Notes under the pieces: generated by a model
Told to the model about the DNA's origin: nothing
Seen by the model: only the letters and a program-made list of their open reading frames with translations
Databases searched by the model: none
In this document: piece by piece, positions 26,581 to 35,864 of the stretch
Position numbering within the stretch: position 1 is the first letter of the stretch
Layout: every line of letters begins with the position of its first letter
Source: Nitrosomonas sp.
GTDB taxonomy: Bacteria; Pseudomonadota; Gammaproteobacteria; Burkholderiales; Nitrosomonadaceae
NCBI GenBank assembly: GCA_016721865.1
Contig: JADKHF010000053.1
Coordinates: 93,667 to 157,666 of the forward strand
Direction of reading: 5' to 3'
Length of the DNA: 64,000 nt
Position numbers and translations under genes: made by a program

Positions 26581-27207
26581 TCAAATCCAGTATGCTGTTT
26601 GAGTCATTACTTTTGATCCAAGTTTCATAGTGAACTTCACCGGTAGCGGCAGTTCTGCGCCACCATATGACAATGCCATGGTCGCATGACTGGCTTCATC
26701 AATTTTCATTTGCGTCACAATGGCACGGCTTTTCTCGTCATTTTGAGGCAAAGACTGCAAATGCCCGGCTAGATGCGCCCCTACTTGGTGTTCCGTTTCA
26801 GCCAGGAATCCTAAATTCCATTTATCTCCCAGCATTCCCGCTACAACGCCAATAGCAAAAGACCCGCCATACCAGAGTGGGTTGAGTAAGCTTTTACGTC
26901 CGCCCAGTTCAGCAATACGGCGCTCTGTCCAAGCCAAGTGCTCTGTTTCTTCACGTGCAGCCTGCATCAGTGTTTGCTGTACTGTCTCATTACGCGCCGT
27001 TAATCCCTGTCCTTGATACAACGCTTGCGCACAGACTTCACCCACATGATTCACGCGCATTAATGCACACGATAGCCGTTTCTCTATATCCGTCAATTCA
27101 GCTTCTGGCAATTCACTACCCGGAACAGACCGCAAAGTTTGGGCTGGCGTCAGCAGGGTGCGTAACCCGCTATCAAAACCAATGATAAGCTTATCAATAT
27201 TAATCAT
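26581..27207 (-). CDS. coq7: demethoxyubiquinol hydroxylase Coq7
   Basis: 208 residues from the ATG at 27207, chosen over an upstream in-frame start because it has a GTAAGGA ribosome site and gives the family length. Di-iron carboxylate protein with Glu and ExxH ligands in LMRVNHVGEVCAQALYQGQ, REETEHLAWTERRI, AETEHQVGAHL and KIDEASHATMAL. It performs the last hydroxylation of the ubiquinone ring at the inner membrane. Alone on this strand between glcF and algH. Confidence 0.94.
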   Translation of the reverse strand: MINIDKLIIGFDSGLRTLLTPAQTLRSVPGSELPEAELTDIEKRLSCALMRVNHVGEVCAQALYQGQGLTARNETVQQTLMQAAREETEHLAWTERRIAELGGRKSLLNPLWYGGSFAIGVVAGMLGDKWNLGFLAETEHQVGAHLAGHLQSLPQNDEKSRAIVTQMKIDEASHATMALSYGGAELPLPVKFTMKLGSKVMTQTAYWI

Positions 27208-27318
27208 AATCCTTACTTCGTGAACCGATAGAATCAATTAACCATTATAGGCCGATATTTAGATATTCAGTTACACCTAAATTCTAACCTGCCTACACCT
27301 CATAGAAACTTGCCTTCA

Positions 27319-28602
27319 TTATAATTCCAAACCCATTTGTCTTGCCAGTAATGTAACTGGGTGCAACACTTCCATGTCTACTCCTTTCTCATACAATCCA
27401 TTGGCTATATGCATTGCGCAACCAATGTTTGAGGTCACTAGGTATCGAGCACCACTATCCATCGCCGCAGATAGCTTGGATTCCAGTAGACTATTCGCAA
27501 TTTCAGGCTGATCCATGAAATAAGTCCCTGCAGCACCGCAGCATTGATCATTACCCGGTAAAGACAGTACTTGCACACCAGGTATACGTGCGATCAATTT
27601 GTACGGATACACTTGATCTCGCAATACATTACGCAAGCTGCATGGATCATGCACCAGAATTTTTTGCAGCAATGGCGCTATTTCTACACTCTCCCACCCT
27701 TCAGCTGCAGTCAAAAACCGGCTGATGTCAATGATCTGACTATGCTCATCAGCCACTCCGGACTCAAGCAACTGCACACCACATCCCGATGCGGTACTGA
27801 TAATTGTATTCACCTTGAGCCCGGAAAAAACTGATTTATTTTGCTGCGCTAATGATGCCGCTTGCTTCAACGCGCCACTATGCTGATGCAGGGCACCACA
27901 GCAAGTTTGATCCGGCGGAACATGAACGGTATAGCCCAAGCGATTCAACACATAAATGCTCGAATTTAATGTTGCGGCATCCGTTATCCGTGCCACACAT
28001 CCCAAAAACAAACCGACTTCACCCCGCTTTTCGCCTTCCGCTGGATATATTTCTCTCCAATGATTACCCGAAGCATGCATTCCATCGACAGTTCCTGCAT
28101 AGGGAAACTTAACCAAAGGAAGCTGCACAATAAATTTAAATAATTTATTTTTTCCCAGCTGATTCAGTTTTTGCAGCCATCGTAACCCACCACTTTTCTG
28201 TATGAAATAAAACAACTGACGCAAGCGATCAAAACGTACAGGCCTGGCAAGCAATTGCTTTTCCAGTACACTGCGCACACTGGCCTTCTGAGTTACCACA
28301 AGAGATTTTGAGTGATTCGCAATCAGCGCACGAGTTTCATCAATCAAACGACCATAGGGAACATTATTCGGACAGGCAGCTTCGCACGCCCGACACGTCA
28401 AACAACGATCCATGTGCAGAGCAAATCGCGCATTCAAGGGAATACGTCCATTAACAATCCCATTCATCAAAGCGATACGCCCACGCGGAGAATCAGCTTC
28501 TGATTTAAGCAATCGATAAGTTGGACATTGCGGCAAACATAATCCGCATGAAACACACTGGTTTGATTCATTAATAAAATCTTTGGAAAACTTTGGAAGC
28601 AA
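27319..28602 (-). CDS. glycolate oxidase iron-sulfur subunit GlcF-like
   Basis: 427 residues. Two 4Fe-4S clusters: Cys16, 19, 22, 26 (CVSCGLCLPQCP) and Cys67, 70, 73, 77 (CLTCRACEAACP). Two C-terminal CCG domains (TCCGALHQHSG and QCCGAAGTYFMDQPE). It would carry electrons from glycolate oxidation (GlcDE) to quinone. glcD and glcE are not adjacent. The start appears to be TTG at 28602. Related heterodisulfide-reductase-like subunits share this layout, so glycolate specificity is likely rather than certain. Confidence 0.85.
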   Translation of the reverse strand: MLPKFSKDFINESNQCVSCGLCLPQCPTYRLLKSEADSPRGRIALMNGIVNGRIPLNARFALHMDRCLTCRACEAACPNNVPYGRLIDETRALIANHSKSLVVTQKASVRSVLEKQLLARPVRFDRLRQLFYFIQKSGGLRWLQKLNQLGKNKLFKFIVQLPLVKFPYAGTVDGMHASGNHWREIYPAEGEKRGEVGLFLGCVARITDAATLNSSIYVLNRLGYTVHVPPDQTCCGALHQHSGALKQAASLAQQNKSVFSGLKVNTIISTASGCGVQLLESGVADEHSQIIDISRFLTAAEGWESVEIAPLLQKILVHDPCSLRNVLRDQVYPYKLIARIPGVQVLSLPGNDQCCGAAGTYFMDQPEIANSLLESKLSAAMDSGARYLVTSNIGCAMHIANGLYEKGVDMEVLHPVTLLARQMGLEL

Positions 28603-28697
28603 TTTATCAATTCCACTATAAATGCGTATATTTAATACACTTGTTAATTTCCACTAGTTGAGAGTTTACAATCCAATGAGCGTAATAATTTTATCAC

Positions 28698-28727
28698 TTG
28701 TCAGAATTACAGAAATTACTGTAAAAT
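28698..28727 (+). promoter_or_regulatory. candidate promoter of the rpsP operon
   Basis: TTGTCA at 28698-28703 and TAAAAT at 28722-28727 with an 18-base spacer, 55 bases before the rpsP ATG in the divergent region shared with glcF. Confidence 0.45.
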
Positions 28728-28781
28728 TAAAAGTTATTTCAATTTAGCTTCATAATTATAGACGGGCTTATAGGCAAAAAT

Positions 28782-29048
28782 ATGGTTATTATCAGATTGG
28801 CAAGGGGTGGCGCGAGAAAACGTCCATTTTTTAATATGGTTGTTGCAAATTCCCGTTATGCACGGGATGGTCGGTTTATAGAACGCGTTGGTTTCTATAA
28901 CCCCAGAGCTACCGGTGGAGAAGAAACATTGCGGGTTCAACTTGATCGGGTCGCATATTGGCAATCCCAAGGTGCGCAGCTTTCAACAACAGCTACCCGA
29001 CTGATCAAACAATTTTCTACCAGCAAAGAAGCGCCAGCAAATAGCTAA
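28782..29048 (+). CDS. rpsP: 30S ribosomal protein S16
   Basis: 88 residues starting MVIIRLARGGARKRPFFNMVVA, with the family block RYARDGRFIERVGFYNPRA. Essential small-subunit assembly protein. First gene of the rpsP-rimM-trmD-rplS operon. GAAAA-rich rather than strong ribosome site upstream. Confidence 0.97.
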   Translation: MVIIRLARGGARKRPFFNMVVANSRYARDGRFIERVGFYNPRATGGEETLRVQLDRVAYWQSQGAQLSTTATRLIKQFSTSKEAPANS

Positions 29049-29070
29049 GACAGACAAATCAATTATACCG

Positions 29071-29583
29071 ATGGTAATAATGGGGCATATTATCGGCCCT
29101 TTTGGAATCCACGGTTGGATAAAGGTTAATCCCTACACTGAATATATCGACGGATTACTGGAATATCCATCATGGTGGCTAAGAAAAGAAAATGATGAAT
29201 GGCAGGAGGTGCACGTTGAAACCGGACAAATTAACGGTAACATCCTAAACACAAAATTCAAGGAATGCACTGATCGCACACAAGCTTCGAAACTTAAAGG
29301 AATGCAAATAGCAATTCCACGCAGTCAATTGCCAGATTTACCAGAAGACGGAGACATTGGGTATTATTGGTCAGACTTGGTAGGTGCTCTAGTGGTTAAT
29401 TTGAATGGCGAGGAACTTGGTAAAGTTGTAGGTTTGTTTGAAACGGGCGCGAATGATGTATTACGCATACAGCGCATGGATCAAGAAGGAAAAGAAACTC
29501 TAATTCCTTTTATTGAACAGAGTGTCATAAAAGTTGATTTAAAGCTTTCCCGGATCATAGTTGACTGGAGCACAGACTATTAA
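29071..29583 (+). CDS. rimM: 16S rRNA processing protein RimM
   Basis: 170 residues. N-terminal RimM domain (MGHIIGPFGIHGWIKVNPYT, FKECTDRTQASKLKGMQIAI) and C-terminal PRC barrel (YYWSDLVGALVVN, FETGANDVLRIQ, LIPFIEQSVIKVDL). It assists maturation of the 30S head together with S19. Complete. Confidence 0.96.
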   Translation: MVIMGHIIGPFGIHGWIKVNPYTEYIDGLLEYPSWWLRKENDEWQEVHVETGQINGNILNTKFKECTDRTQASKLKGMQIAIPRSQLPDLPEDGDIGYYWSDLVGALVVNLNGEELGKVVGLFETGANDVLRIQRMDQEGKETLIPFIEQSVIKVDLKLSRIIVDWSTDY

Positions 29584-29594
29584 GGTGACAAGCA

Positions 29595-30094
29595 ATGACG
29601 TTTGAATGCGATGTCATCACATTATTTCCAGAAATGTTCAATGCCATTACGCAATATGGCGTAACAGGAAAGGCAAATAGAAACGCGATCTTTCAACTTA
29701 GCACATGGAATCCACGCGACTTTACCCACGACAATCATCGTTCAGTAGATGACAGTCCATATGGTGGAGGGCCTGGAATGGTCATGACGGCACAACCATT
29801 AGAAGACGCCATTATTCAGGCTAAAGCAAGACAAAATGCATTGGGTATCGAAAAAACTCAGACTGCCTATCTGACACCCCAAGGAAAGCGGCTAGACCAC
29901 GAAATGGTCAAACAGCTCAGCACACTCCCGGGTTTAATTTTGCTCTGCCTATTCGACGTTGGCGCTTACAACAAGCGCTCGGCAGAACATGGTTGAAACG
30001 ACCTGATTTATTTGAGTTAAAATTTGCACATGGCATGACAGTAGAAGAAGAAAAACTTTTGGAAGAATTCAAACAATCCTGTAAATCCAGGTAG
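29595..30094 (+). pseudogene. trmD: tRNA (guanine-N1-)-methyltransferase TrmD with a large internal deletion
   Basis: The N-terminal 117 residues are normal (CDVITLFPEMFNAITQYG, HRSVDDSPYGGGPGMVM, LSTLPGLILLC). Directly after LLC the next recognisable residues, in another frame, are IRRWRLQQALGRTWLKRPDL and the tail FAHGMTVEEEKLLEEFKQSC, stopping at 30094. By comparison with E. coli TrmD about 90 residues are missing, including the S-adenosylmethionine trefoil knot (GRYEG) and the catalytic Asp block (LDCPHYTRP). In the written frame translation ends at 29996. TrmD makes m1G37 and is normally essential, so the deletion is unexpected. Start ATG 29595 has a GGTGA site. Confidence 0.9.
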
Positions 30095-30116
30095 AATCGG
30101 CAGAGAGGAAAAAAAA

Positions 30117-30551
30117 ATGAACTTAATCGAACAATTAGAAGCAGAAGAAATAAAACGCCTTAACAAAGATATACCTGATTTCTCCCCAGGAGATACGGTA
30201 ATTGTTAATGTCAATGTTGTTGAAGGTGATCGTAAACGTGTACAGGCTTATGAAGGTGTTGTGATAGCCAAGCGCAATCGCGGTCTAAACTCAGCATTTA
30301 CAGTTCGTAAAATCTCAAGCGGCGAAGGCGTAGAACGTACCTTTCAAACATACTCGCCGTTGATAGCGAGTATAGAGATCAAGCGGAGAGGCGCTGTTTG
30401 CCGTGCAAAACTTTATTATCTTAGAGATCGCGCTGGTAAATCAGCACGTATCCGTGAAAAGTTACCCGCTCGCATTAGCAACAGTAAAAATTCAACTCAA
30501 TCAGAGCAAGATTTCACCTCCTCAGACACAACAAAAGAATCTGCTGTATAG
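30117..30551 (+). CDS. rplS: 50S ribosomal protein L19
   Basis: 144 residues. MNLIEQLEAEEIKRLNKDIPDFSPGDTVIV, RVQAYEGVVIAKRNRGLNSAFTVRKIS and LYYLRDRAGKSARIREKL are all conserved. A Ser/Thr-rich tail of about 25 residues extends beyond the E. coli length. Ribosome site GAGGAA. Last gene of the operon. Intact despite the trmD lesion just upstream. Confidence 0.97.
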   Translation: MNLIEQLEAEEIKRLNKDIPDFSPGDTVIVNVNVVEGDRKRVQAYEGVVIAKRNRGLNSAFTVRKISSGEGVERTFQTYSPLIASIEIKRRGAVCRAKLYYLRDRAGKSARIREKLPARISNSKNSTQSEQDFTSSDTTKESAV

Positions 30552-30645
30552 TTCTATAAAAGTAATCAGAATAGGGATTCCGTACATTTTGTGGATTAAT
30601 GCACGGAATTCAGCGTCAAGAAACCTGGTTTTTGTACGCCTTATT

Positions 30646-30990
30646 TTACTTGAGAAATTCCATTACATTTTCAGGCGGTCGACATAATCTGGCTTTGCTA
30701 CCACGTACCACGATCGGGCGCTGAATCAGATCTGGATTATCCACCATCGCTTTAATGATATCGTCATCCGATGCCGTAACTAGGTTTCTCGCCGATGGCT
30801 CATCTCTCCGCAAAAGTTCACGCACTGGCAAATTGAGCTTATTAATCAATTCTCGCAATTTATCAATTGTTAAGAGAGTTTCATAATAATTAATTGATTC
30901 AAATTCCTCACCACTCTCTTTAAGCAAAGATAATGTCGCCCTACATTTACTGCAGGTAGGTTTCTGATAAATAACTATCTTGTCACTCAT
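30646..30990 (-). CDS. ArsC/Spx-family arsenate reductase-like protein
   Basis: 114 residues from ATG 30990, chosen for its GGGAAAG ribosome site. Thioredoxin-like fold with CSKC near the N-terminus (QKPTCSKCRATLSLL), RELLRRDEPSARNLV and the C-terminal QRPIVV, RLCRPPE blocks of the ArsC/YffB family. It could reduce arsenate with glutathione or act as a redox adaptor. No ars genes lie nearby, so arsenic function is only a family inference. Confidence 0.85.
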   Translation of the reverse strand: MSDKIVIYQKPTCSKCRATLSLLKESGEEFESINYYETLLTIDKLRELINKLNLPVRELLRRDEPSARNLVTASDDDIIKAMVDNPDLIQRPIVVRGSKARLCRPPENVMEFLK

Positions 30991-31050
30991 AGACTTTCCC
31001 GTTATAGATATAAGGCAAATTCGGGATTCCGCACATGCCAAAAAAATAAT

Positions 31051-31566
31051 TTATTTCACACCACACTCAGATGAAATTGCCTTATACGCAGATGATGAAC
31101 CACTCAACCCAAAAGTATCGATTGTCTCCGTACCGCGTGCTGATGCGCCCTTGATTACCAATGAGTTTCCGCGCCTTATACCATCCGTTATTTTATTATC
31201 GGTTGCTTCATCAGAAGCCCAGGCTGAATCATCCTGGGTAAAAAGACGAAAACTCTGATTATTTACTATGACTGTCGCCTCACTGCCTGGCTTGTATGCA
31301 TAGCCGGCAATATAACTAAAAACATTTTTACTTTTGTCAGCAGGACGATGCGTAATTAAAGCAAATACATCACCACGCTTTGAGTAATTGCCTTCTGATT
31401 TCTTAAACTTACTCACCATATAACAAACTTTGTTATTGTTTTCCATAAACATATAGGCCGTCCAGTCACCGTGTTCGCCAATCAATTTTGGCTCTGTGGC
31501 TTGAACCGAGTTACACAACGTAAAAACAGCAGCGGTGATTATTAATTTTCTAAATTTATGCTTCAT
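31051..31566 (-). CDS. invasion-associated locus B (IalB) family exported protein
   Basis: 171 residues with a signal peptide (MKHKFRKLIITAAVFTLCNSVQA, cleavage after residue 24) and an IalB-like domain: GDWTAYMFMENNNKVCYMVS, FALITHRPADKSKN, VIKGASARGTETIDTFGL. Periplasmic, with two Cys that may pair. Role outside pathogens unknown. Confidence 0.8.
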   Translation of the reverse strand: MKHKFRKLIITAAVFTLCNSVQATEPKLIGEHGDWTAYMFMENNNKVCYMVSKFKKSEGNYSKRGDVFALITHRPADKSKNVFSYIAGYAYKPGSEATVIVNNQSFRLFTQDDSAWASDEATDNKITDGIRRGNSLVIKGASARGTETIDTFGLSGSSSAYKAISSECGVK

Positions 31567-31668
31567 TTCGGAAACCTTGAGTATTATGGTCGATACGATT
31601 TCAATGATAGATCAGATTCAAGCATGCAGCATCTTCAATCTGAATTTCTTACAATCAGCAGGCAATTT

Positions 31669-31923
31669 CTAACAGCCTTCCATTTTGTATATATAAAAAC
31701 CATTCTTGTTGATTTCATCAATCACATTTGTTGGTGCACTCTGGCTGTGACAGAAACTGCATTCCTTGCTGGTGACACTTGCATCACCCTCACCAATTGT
31801 AGATAGCCACTGCTTTGCATATTCAACAGCTTTCTGGTCATCCTTCACGGCCGTGAATACATCGAAATGCATCGTATGCCCATCTTTAGCTTTAACATAA
31901 GTATCATAAACATGAATTTGCAT
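31669..31923 (-). CDS. DUF2024 family protein
   Basis: 84 residues matching DUF2024: MQIHVYDTYVKAKDGHTMHFDV, AVEYAKQWLSTIGE and the Cys/His motif SKECSFCHSQ, then IDEINKNGFYIYKMEGC. Small soluble protein of unknown role, possibly metal binding. Full length. Confidence 0.85.
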   Translation of the reverse strand: MQIHVYDTYVKAKDGHTMHFDVFTAVKDDQKAVEYAKQWLSTIGEGDASVTSKECSFCHSQSAPTNVIDEINKNGFYIYKMEGC

Positions 31924-32090
31924 ATTATTATTTCCTTGAAAAATAGATTAAAGTAACAAGCGAAAAGTAATAACAGCTATTTTACAAATAAGATTTATTA
32001 ACTATACCAATTAATCCATCAAACTACCATGAGAATTGCACTACCGGCATAACAGAAAAATTGGTTACCATCCGTTGAACGTGGCCTATA
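31924..32090. other. intergenic region, no gene seen
   Basis: AT-rich spacer with no features. Confidence 0.5.
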
Positions 32091-32222
32091 TTATTTCTTT
32101 CTCGCAACAATGACATCATCGCGCGTTGGATTAATAAATGTATCAAAATCCGGATCTTTAGAAATCAGCCGATTATGTTCTAAAATCGCTTCTGTTGAGT
32201 GAGACACAACATTATGATAATT
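32091..32222 (-). pseudogene. C-terminal fragment of a possible methyltransferase
   Basis: A 43-codon minus-strand frame without a start reads NYHNVVSHSTEAILEHNRLI and DPDFDTFINPTRDDVIVARKK before TAA. The ending resembles C-termini of class I SAM methyltransferases found in glycan clusters. Upstream it is closed by stops. Probably debris from a gene once at the edge of the glycan block. Confidence 0.35.
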
Positions 32223-32306
32223 CTTTCATGGCTACACGGCCATGCCACAAAACATTAAATGTTGCAGTTGGTTCTTGAATCAACCAGAGAAATTAAGAGA
32301 TGAAAT

Positions 32307-33440
32307 TTATACTGTCTTCAATACCTCGTTCAAAAGATCAAATACTTCCATGGCATATCGTTCCTGAGTAAAACGATCCTCTGCCCAAATACGAGCGGCA
32401 GATCCTAACTTTAATCCCTTTTCCGGATTCTCATACAAATATTGAATTTTGTTGGCAAGCTCATTATAGTTACCAGGATCATAAAGTAACCCCGTCACTC
32501 CATCATGAATTAATTCAGCTGTAGCTCCACTATTTGTTGCTATCACAGGTTTACCAGCAAGCATTGCTTCTACTGTTACACGCCCGAAAGGCTCCCAGTG
32601 CGAACATATTAAAACAACATCTGCTATTCGTATAAATTGCACAGGATTTTCCACATACCCGATAAATTCTACGTACTGCTCCAGGTTGCAGTCTTTTACT
32701 TGCTGTTGCAGCGTTGTTAGGAAACGCTCCTTACCATTGCCAACCACCAGCAGGCGAGCATTAATTCCGCGATGAATCACTTCAGATAACGCACTTATTG
32801 CTTCACTCTGACCTTTCCATGGATTCAAAGAAGCAACAATGACACAGTGAAAAAAACATTTATCATGGTTCAAGGCATCCGTCCTTTCGATTCCTTCGCA
32901 CAACGTTACTGCCTGGTATATCAAGCGTATTTTGCCTGACCCAATATAGCGCATATAATCATTTTTTACGGCATGAGAAATAACGACAATAAACTTTGAC
33001 AAACGGTGCATCAAATGCAACATCCAATATTCCCCCACCTTAGATTCAATCTTAGGCTTTTGGCGACTGGATTCATGCGAATGCCATACATGAGGTTTAC
33101 GTGCCAGCCATGCGGCAAACGCACCGACACAGACAATCGAGGTATTGGTATACACAACATCACAGCGCCACTGCACGAGTATCTGCGCCATCCGAACGGC
33201 AATTACCAGGCTAATTAGAGTCCGTGCAATGCGTAACAAAAATGATCGTGATGTCCACTTTGGATAATGAATTATCCGCCATTCGATATTCATGCGATCA
33301 AGCTCGCTCAGAATGGGGCCTTTTCTGGGTACCAAAACCAAACATCTGACCCCTAATTTAACCAAACCTTGTAACAATTCCAGCAATGCCAGTTCCGCAC
33401 CGTATCTACCAGCAGAATGTGATATGAAACAGACACGCAT
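32307..33440 (-). CDS. glycosyltransferase family 4 protein
   Basis: 377 residues, GT-B fold. N-terminal HSAGRYGAELALLELLQGL, then donor-site block HWEPFGRVTVEAMLAGKPVIATNSGATAELI with the EX7E-type Glu pair. It transfers a nucleotide-sugar residue during surface polysaccharide assembly at the cytoplasmic face. Its ATG overlaps the O-antigen ligase stop (TAATG). Confidence 0.93.
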   Translation of the reverse strand: MRVCFISHSAGRYGAELALLELLQGLVKLGVRCLVLVPRKGPILSELDRMNIEWRIIHYPKWTSRSFLLRIARTLISLVIAVRMAQILVQWRCDVVYTNTSIVCVGAFAAWLARKPHVWHSHESSRQKPKIESKVGEYWMLHLMHRLSKFIVVISHAVKNDYMRYIGSGKIRLIYQAVTLCEGIERTDALNHDKCFFHCVIVASLNPWKGQSEAISALSEVIHRGINARLLVVGNGKERFLTTLQQQVKDCNLEQYVEFIGYVENPVQFIRIADVVLICSHWEPFGRVTVEAMLAGKPVIATNSGATAELIHDGVTGLLYDPGNYNELANKIQYLYENPEKGLKLGSAARIWAEDRFTQERYAMEVFDLLNEVLKTV

Positions 33441-34655
33441 TAAGGAGTTCTTTGATAATGATCATTCAGATTAAATTTCTGCCAACCAATAGCAATCGCA
33501 GTAATCATCAGTAATAGAATTGGAATTTTACTAAAAATTATAAAAGCATCAGTAAGCCCAGCTAAAAAAATATAACTTAATAAACCGGCTCCCAGTATGC
33601 CTAACTGGTTTTTTTTAAATATTTGATACCAGTTCCAGTAAAGAAAAAACAAAGCAAATATACCTGGAATACCAATGTGCATGCCAATTTCAATCCAGTC
33701 ATTATGATAATGGGAAGTTTTCTGAAATTCAGGCAAATTCTGATAAATACCATTTTTATACGTCACAATTGTGCGCTCAAAATAGCTTTCTGGTGCACCG
33801 GTTCCATGACCCAATAATGGTCGCTCAGCAATGCCATGCAAACCAACATCCCAGATAGCGAGCCGATACCCCAGACTAGAACGGTAGTCACCTTGTTGTA
33901 ATAACTCGATATCGTTTTTTACCTCAAACCATCTGTCCTGAAAAACGGAGCTGCTGGAAGCAAGAATTGCAGTGATTATAAGTACGAATACAAAAGCACC
34001 TATGAATTTTCTAATTTCTCTCTTATAGCGCAAGAGAATTAAAATTATGACTGCTATAAGTGTTGCAAGTAGAAAAACCCTGCCATTCTGATGAAATTGA
34101 ACCAATATCAATAAAATCGCGACAAAACACGACACTATCCTTAATTTCGCTGATTGACCCAAACCAGTCAGATAAACTGCCACTATAATTCCTATCCCGA
34201 GCATTGCTGAGAAACTCAGATAAGACATTCTCAATGGTGGAACACCCTGATCACCTATAACAAGCCAATAATAGACACCTAGGGCTAGAACACTAAAATA
34301 GTTTGTCAGTAGTGCGCCTATCACCCACGGCAAGCGTTCTTTATTCAAAAGAGAGCAAAATGGAATAAAAATCAATAAAACATGGTACTTCATCCATTTG
34401 GCTCGACCGACTCGACCGTCCTCTGGCAACTCACCCCATAGCAGACCTAAAAGTAAAAGCGCACATAAAAGAAGAATTGCTTGTACAAATGGTTCCCTAA
34501 TGGTTTGATTAAATCTATGCAGACCTCCATCCATCAGCCAGGCTATTCCTAACAATGGGAAAGAAAAGATTTAATCCACCCTTCCAAAATCCCAGACAGA
34601 TAAAAACCAATGCACACCTGATAAAGAATTCTTGCCGTGTAATATTAGCTTGCAT
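33440..34655 (-). pseudogene. O-antigen ligase/polymerase family membrane protein, N-terminal frameshift
   Basis: The long frame (371 codons from a TTG at 34555) has about ten hydrophobic helices and the Wzy/WaaL periplasmic loop (GYRLAIWDVGLHGIAERPLLGHGTGAPESYF, TSHYHNDWIEIGMHIGIPG). The missing first helix lies upstream in another frame: ATG 34655, MQANITRQEFFIRCALVFICLG, then FWKGGLNLFFP, joining LLGIAWLMDGG after one extra base near 34556. Full length would be about 404. The enzyme joins glycan chains in the periplasm. A truncated product from TTG is conceivable. Confidence 0.8.
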
Positions 34656-34753
34656 AAAACCAATAGACCGATGTTTTCAATAAACCACTTTAAGTCTGAA
34701 TAGTTTGGATATTGCAGTTATTTTGGATTCTGTCTGGCAATCGTTCGGATAAT

Positions 34754-35788
34754 TTAAACTGCCTCGCTTCCCACTTCCCACTTTCGCATTTCCAATTTGC
34801 GCACACGAACAAAAAGTGCCAATAAAATACGCAAAAACACAGGTACGCCAGGCAAAATCCACACCGCAGAAATACGCTTATCCGGGCGTGAAAAGCCGCG
34901 CACCATCAGTTCTATTGTCATTCTGATGCTTGCTGGTTTGTTACACATCTCCAGACAAGATAACCGAGGCAAAGGCAATGGTGTCAGCCAATGAACGCGG
35001 CCACCTTGGCTCAACACCTGTTCAATCGAATCTGCCAGCCGCGCTGACAAATCAGCCAATGAATAGGGACCCGAAACCAGCAGAATATTGCGGCGTGCTT
35101 CAGGATAACGCGAAAGATATAATGCACGATTACGCATCGCCAGTAACTGATACGAACGGTCACGCCCAAATGATGCACCACCTGCATGATTGATGGTTGC
35201 ATCCGGATGCACACCCATACGCCAACCTTGCTGAACCAATCGACGCCCCAGATCCGTATCCTCAAAATAGCCTCGGCCATATTGCGCATCAAATCCCCCC
35301 ATCGCAACAAATAGATCGCGCCGGATTAAAAAAGCATATCCTTGAAAGCGATACGTAGCAATATAACCCCCCGGCCGCTGTTGATAGCGATTCAGTTCAG
35401 ATCTGGCAAAATTGTCATGCACAGGACTGATTACTGCCAATTCCCGATCAGCTGCAAAAGCCTCACACAACAACGGCAGGAAGTTCTCATGAACTTCCGT
35501 ATCCGAATTGAGCACTAGCACAAAATCCGCATCCGAGCGTGCAGCTGCGTCATTGACCGATTTGCCAAACCCCTGATTTTCAGGCGCGTGATAAACATGA
35601 AGTTGCTGGTAACTTAAGTTATCAAGCATCGCATAAGTTTCTGCGCCCGACGCATCATCTTGAATATAAATAGTCCTAATTGACTGGCCCAGATAAGTTA
35701 CAGCAGAGGCAATACACCGCTTTGTCAACACTGGCGCATTATAGACAGGTATGATGACATCAATAGAAGGCGCAACGAGTGTACTCAT
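34754..35788 (-). CDS. glycosyltransferase family 2 protein
   Basis: 344 residues, GT-A fold. Nucleotide-sugar region SIDVIIPVYNAPVLTKRCI, metal-binding LNSDTEV, acceptor/catalytic GYFEDTDLGRRLVQQGW. C-terminal amphipathic region rich in Arg. Adds a sugar in the same surface glycan pathway. A gap of 98 bases separates it from the ligase. Confidence 0.92.
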   Translation of the reverse strand: MSTLVAPSIDVIIPVYNAPVLTKRCIASAVTYLGQSIRTIYIQDDASGAETYAMLDNLSYQQLHVYHAPENQGFGKSVNDAAARSDADFVLVLNSDTEVHENFLPLLCEAFAADRELAVISPVHDNFARSELNRYQQRPGGYIATYRFQGYAFLIRRDLFVAMGGFDAQYGRGYFEDTDLGRRLVQQGWRMGVHPDATINHAGGASFGRDRSYQLLAMRNRALYLSRYPEARRNILLVSGPYSLADLSARLADSIEQVLSQGGRVHWLTPLPLPRLSCLEMCNKPASIRMTIELMVRGFSRPDKRISAVWILPGVPVFLRILLALFVRVRKLEMRKWEVGSEAV

Positions 35789-35864
35789 AAATTATAGGCG
35801 AGCGTTATTGAAACCATCCGATCACTGCAAAAACAAGAAGAGATAAAAAATAGGCGCTGACAGG

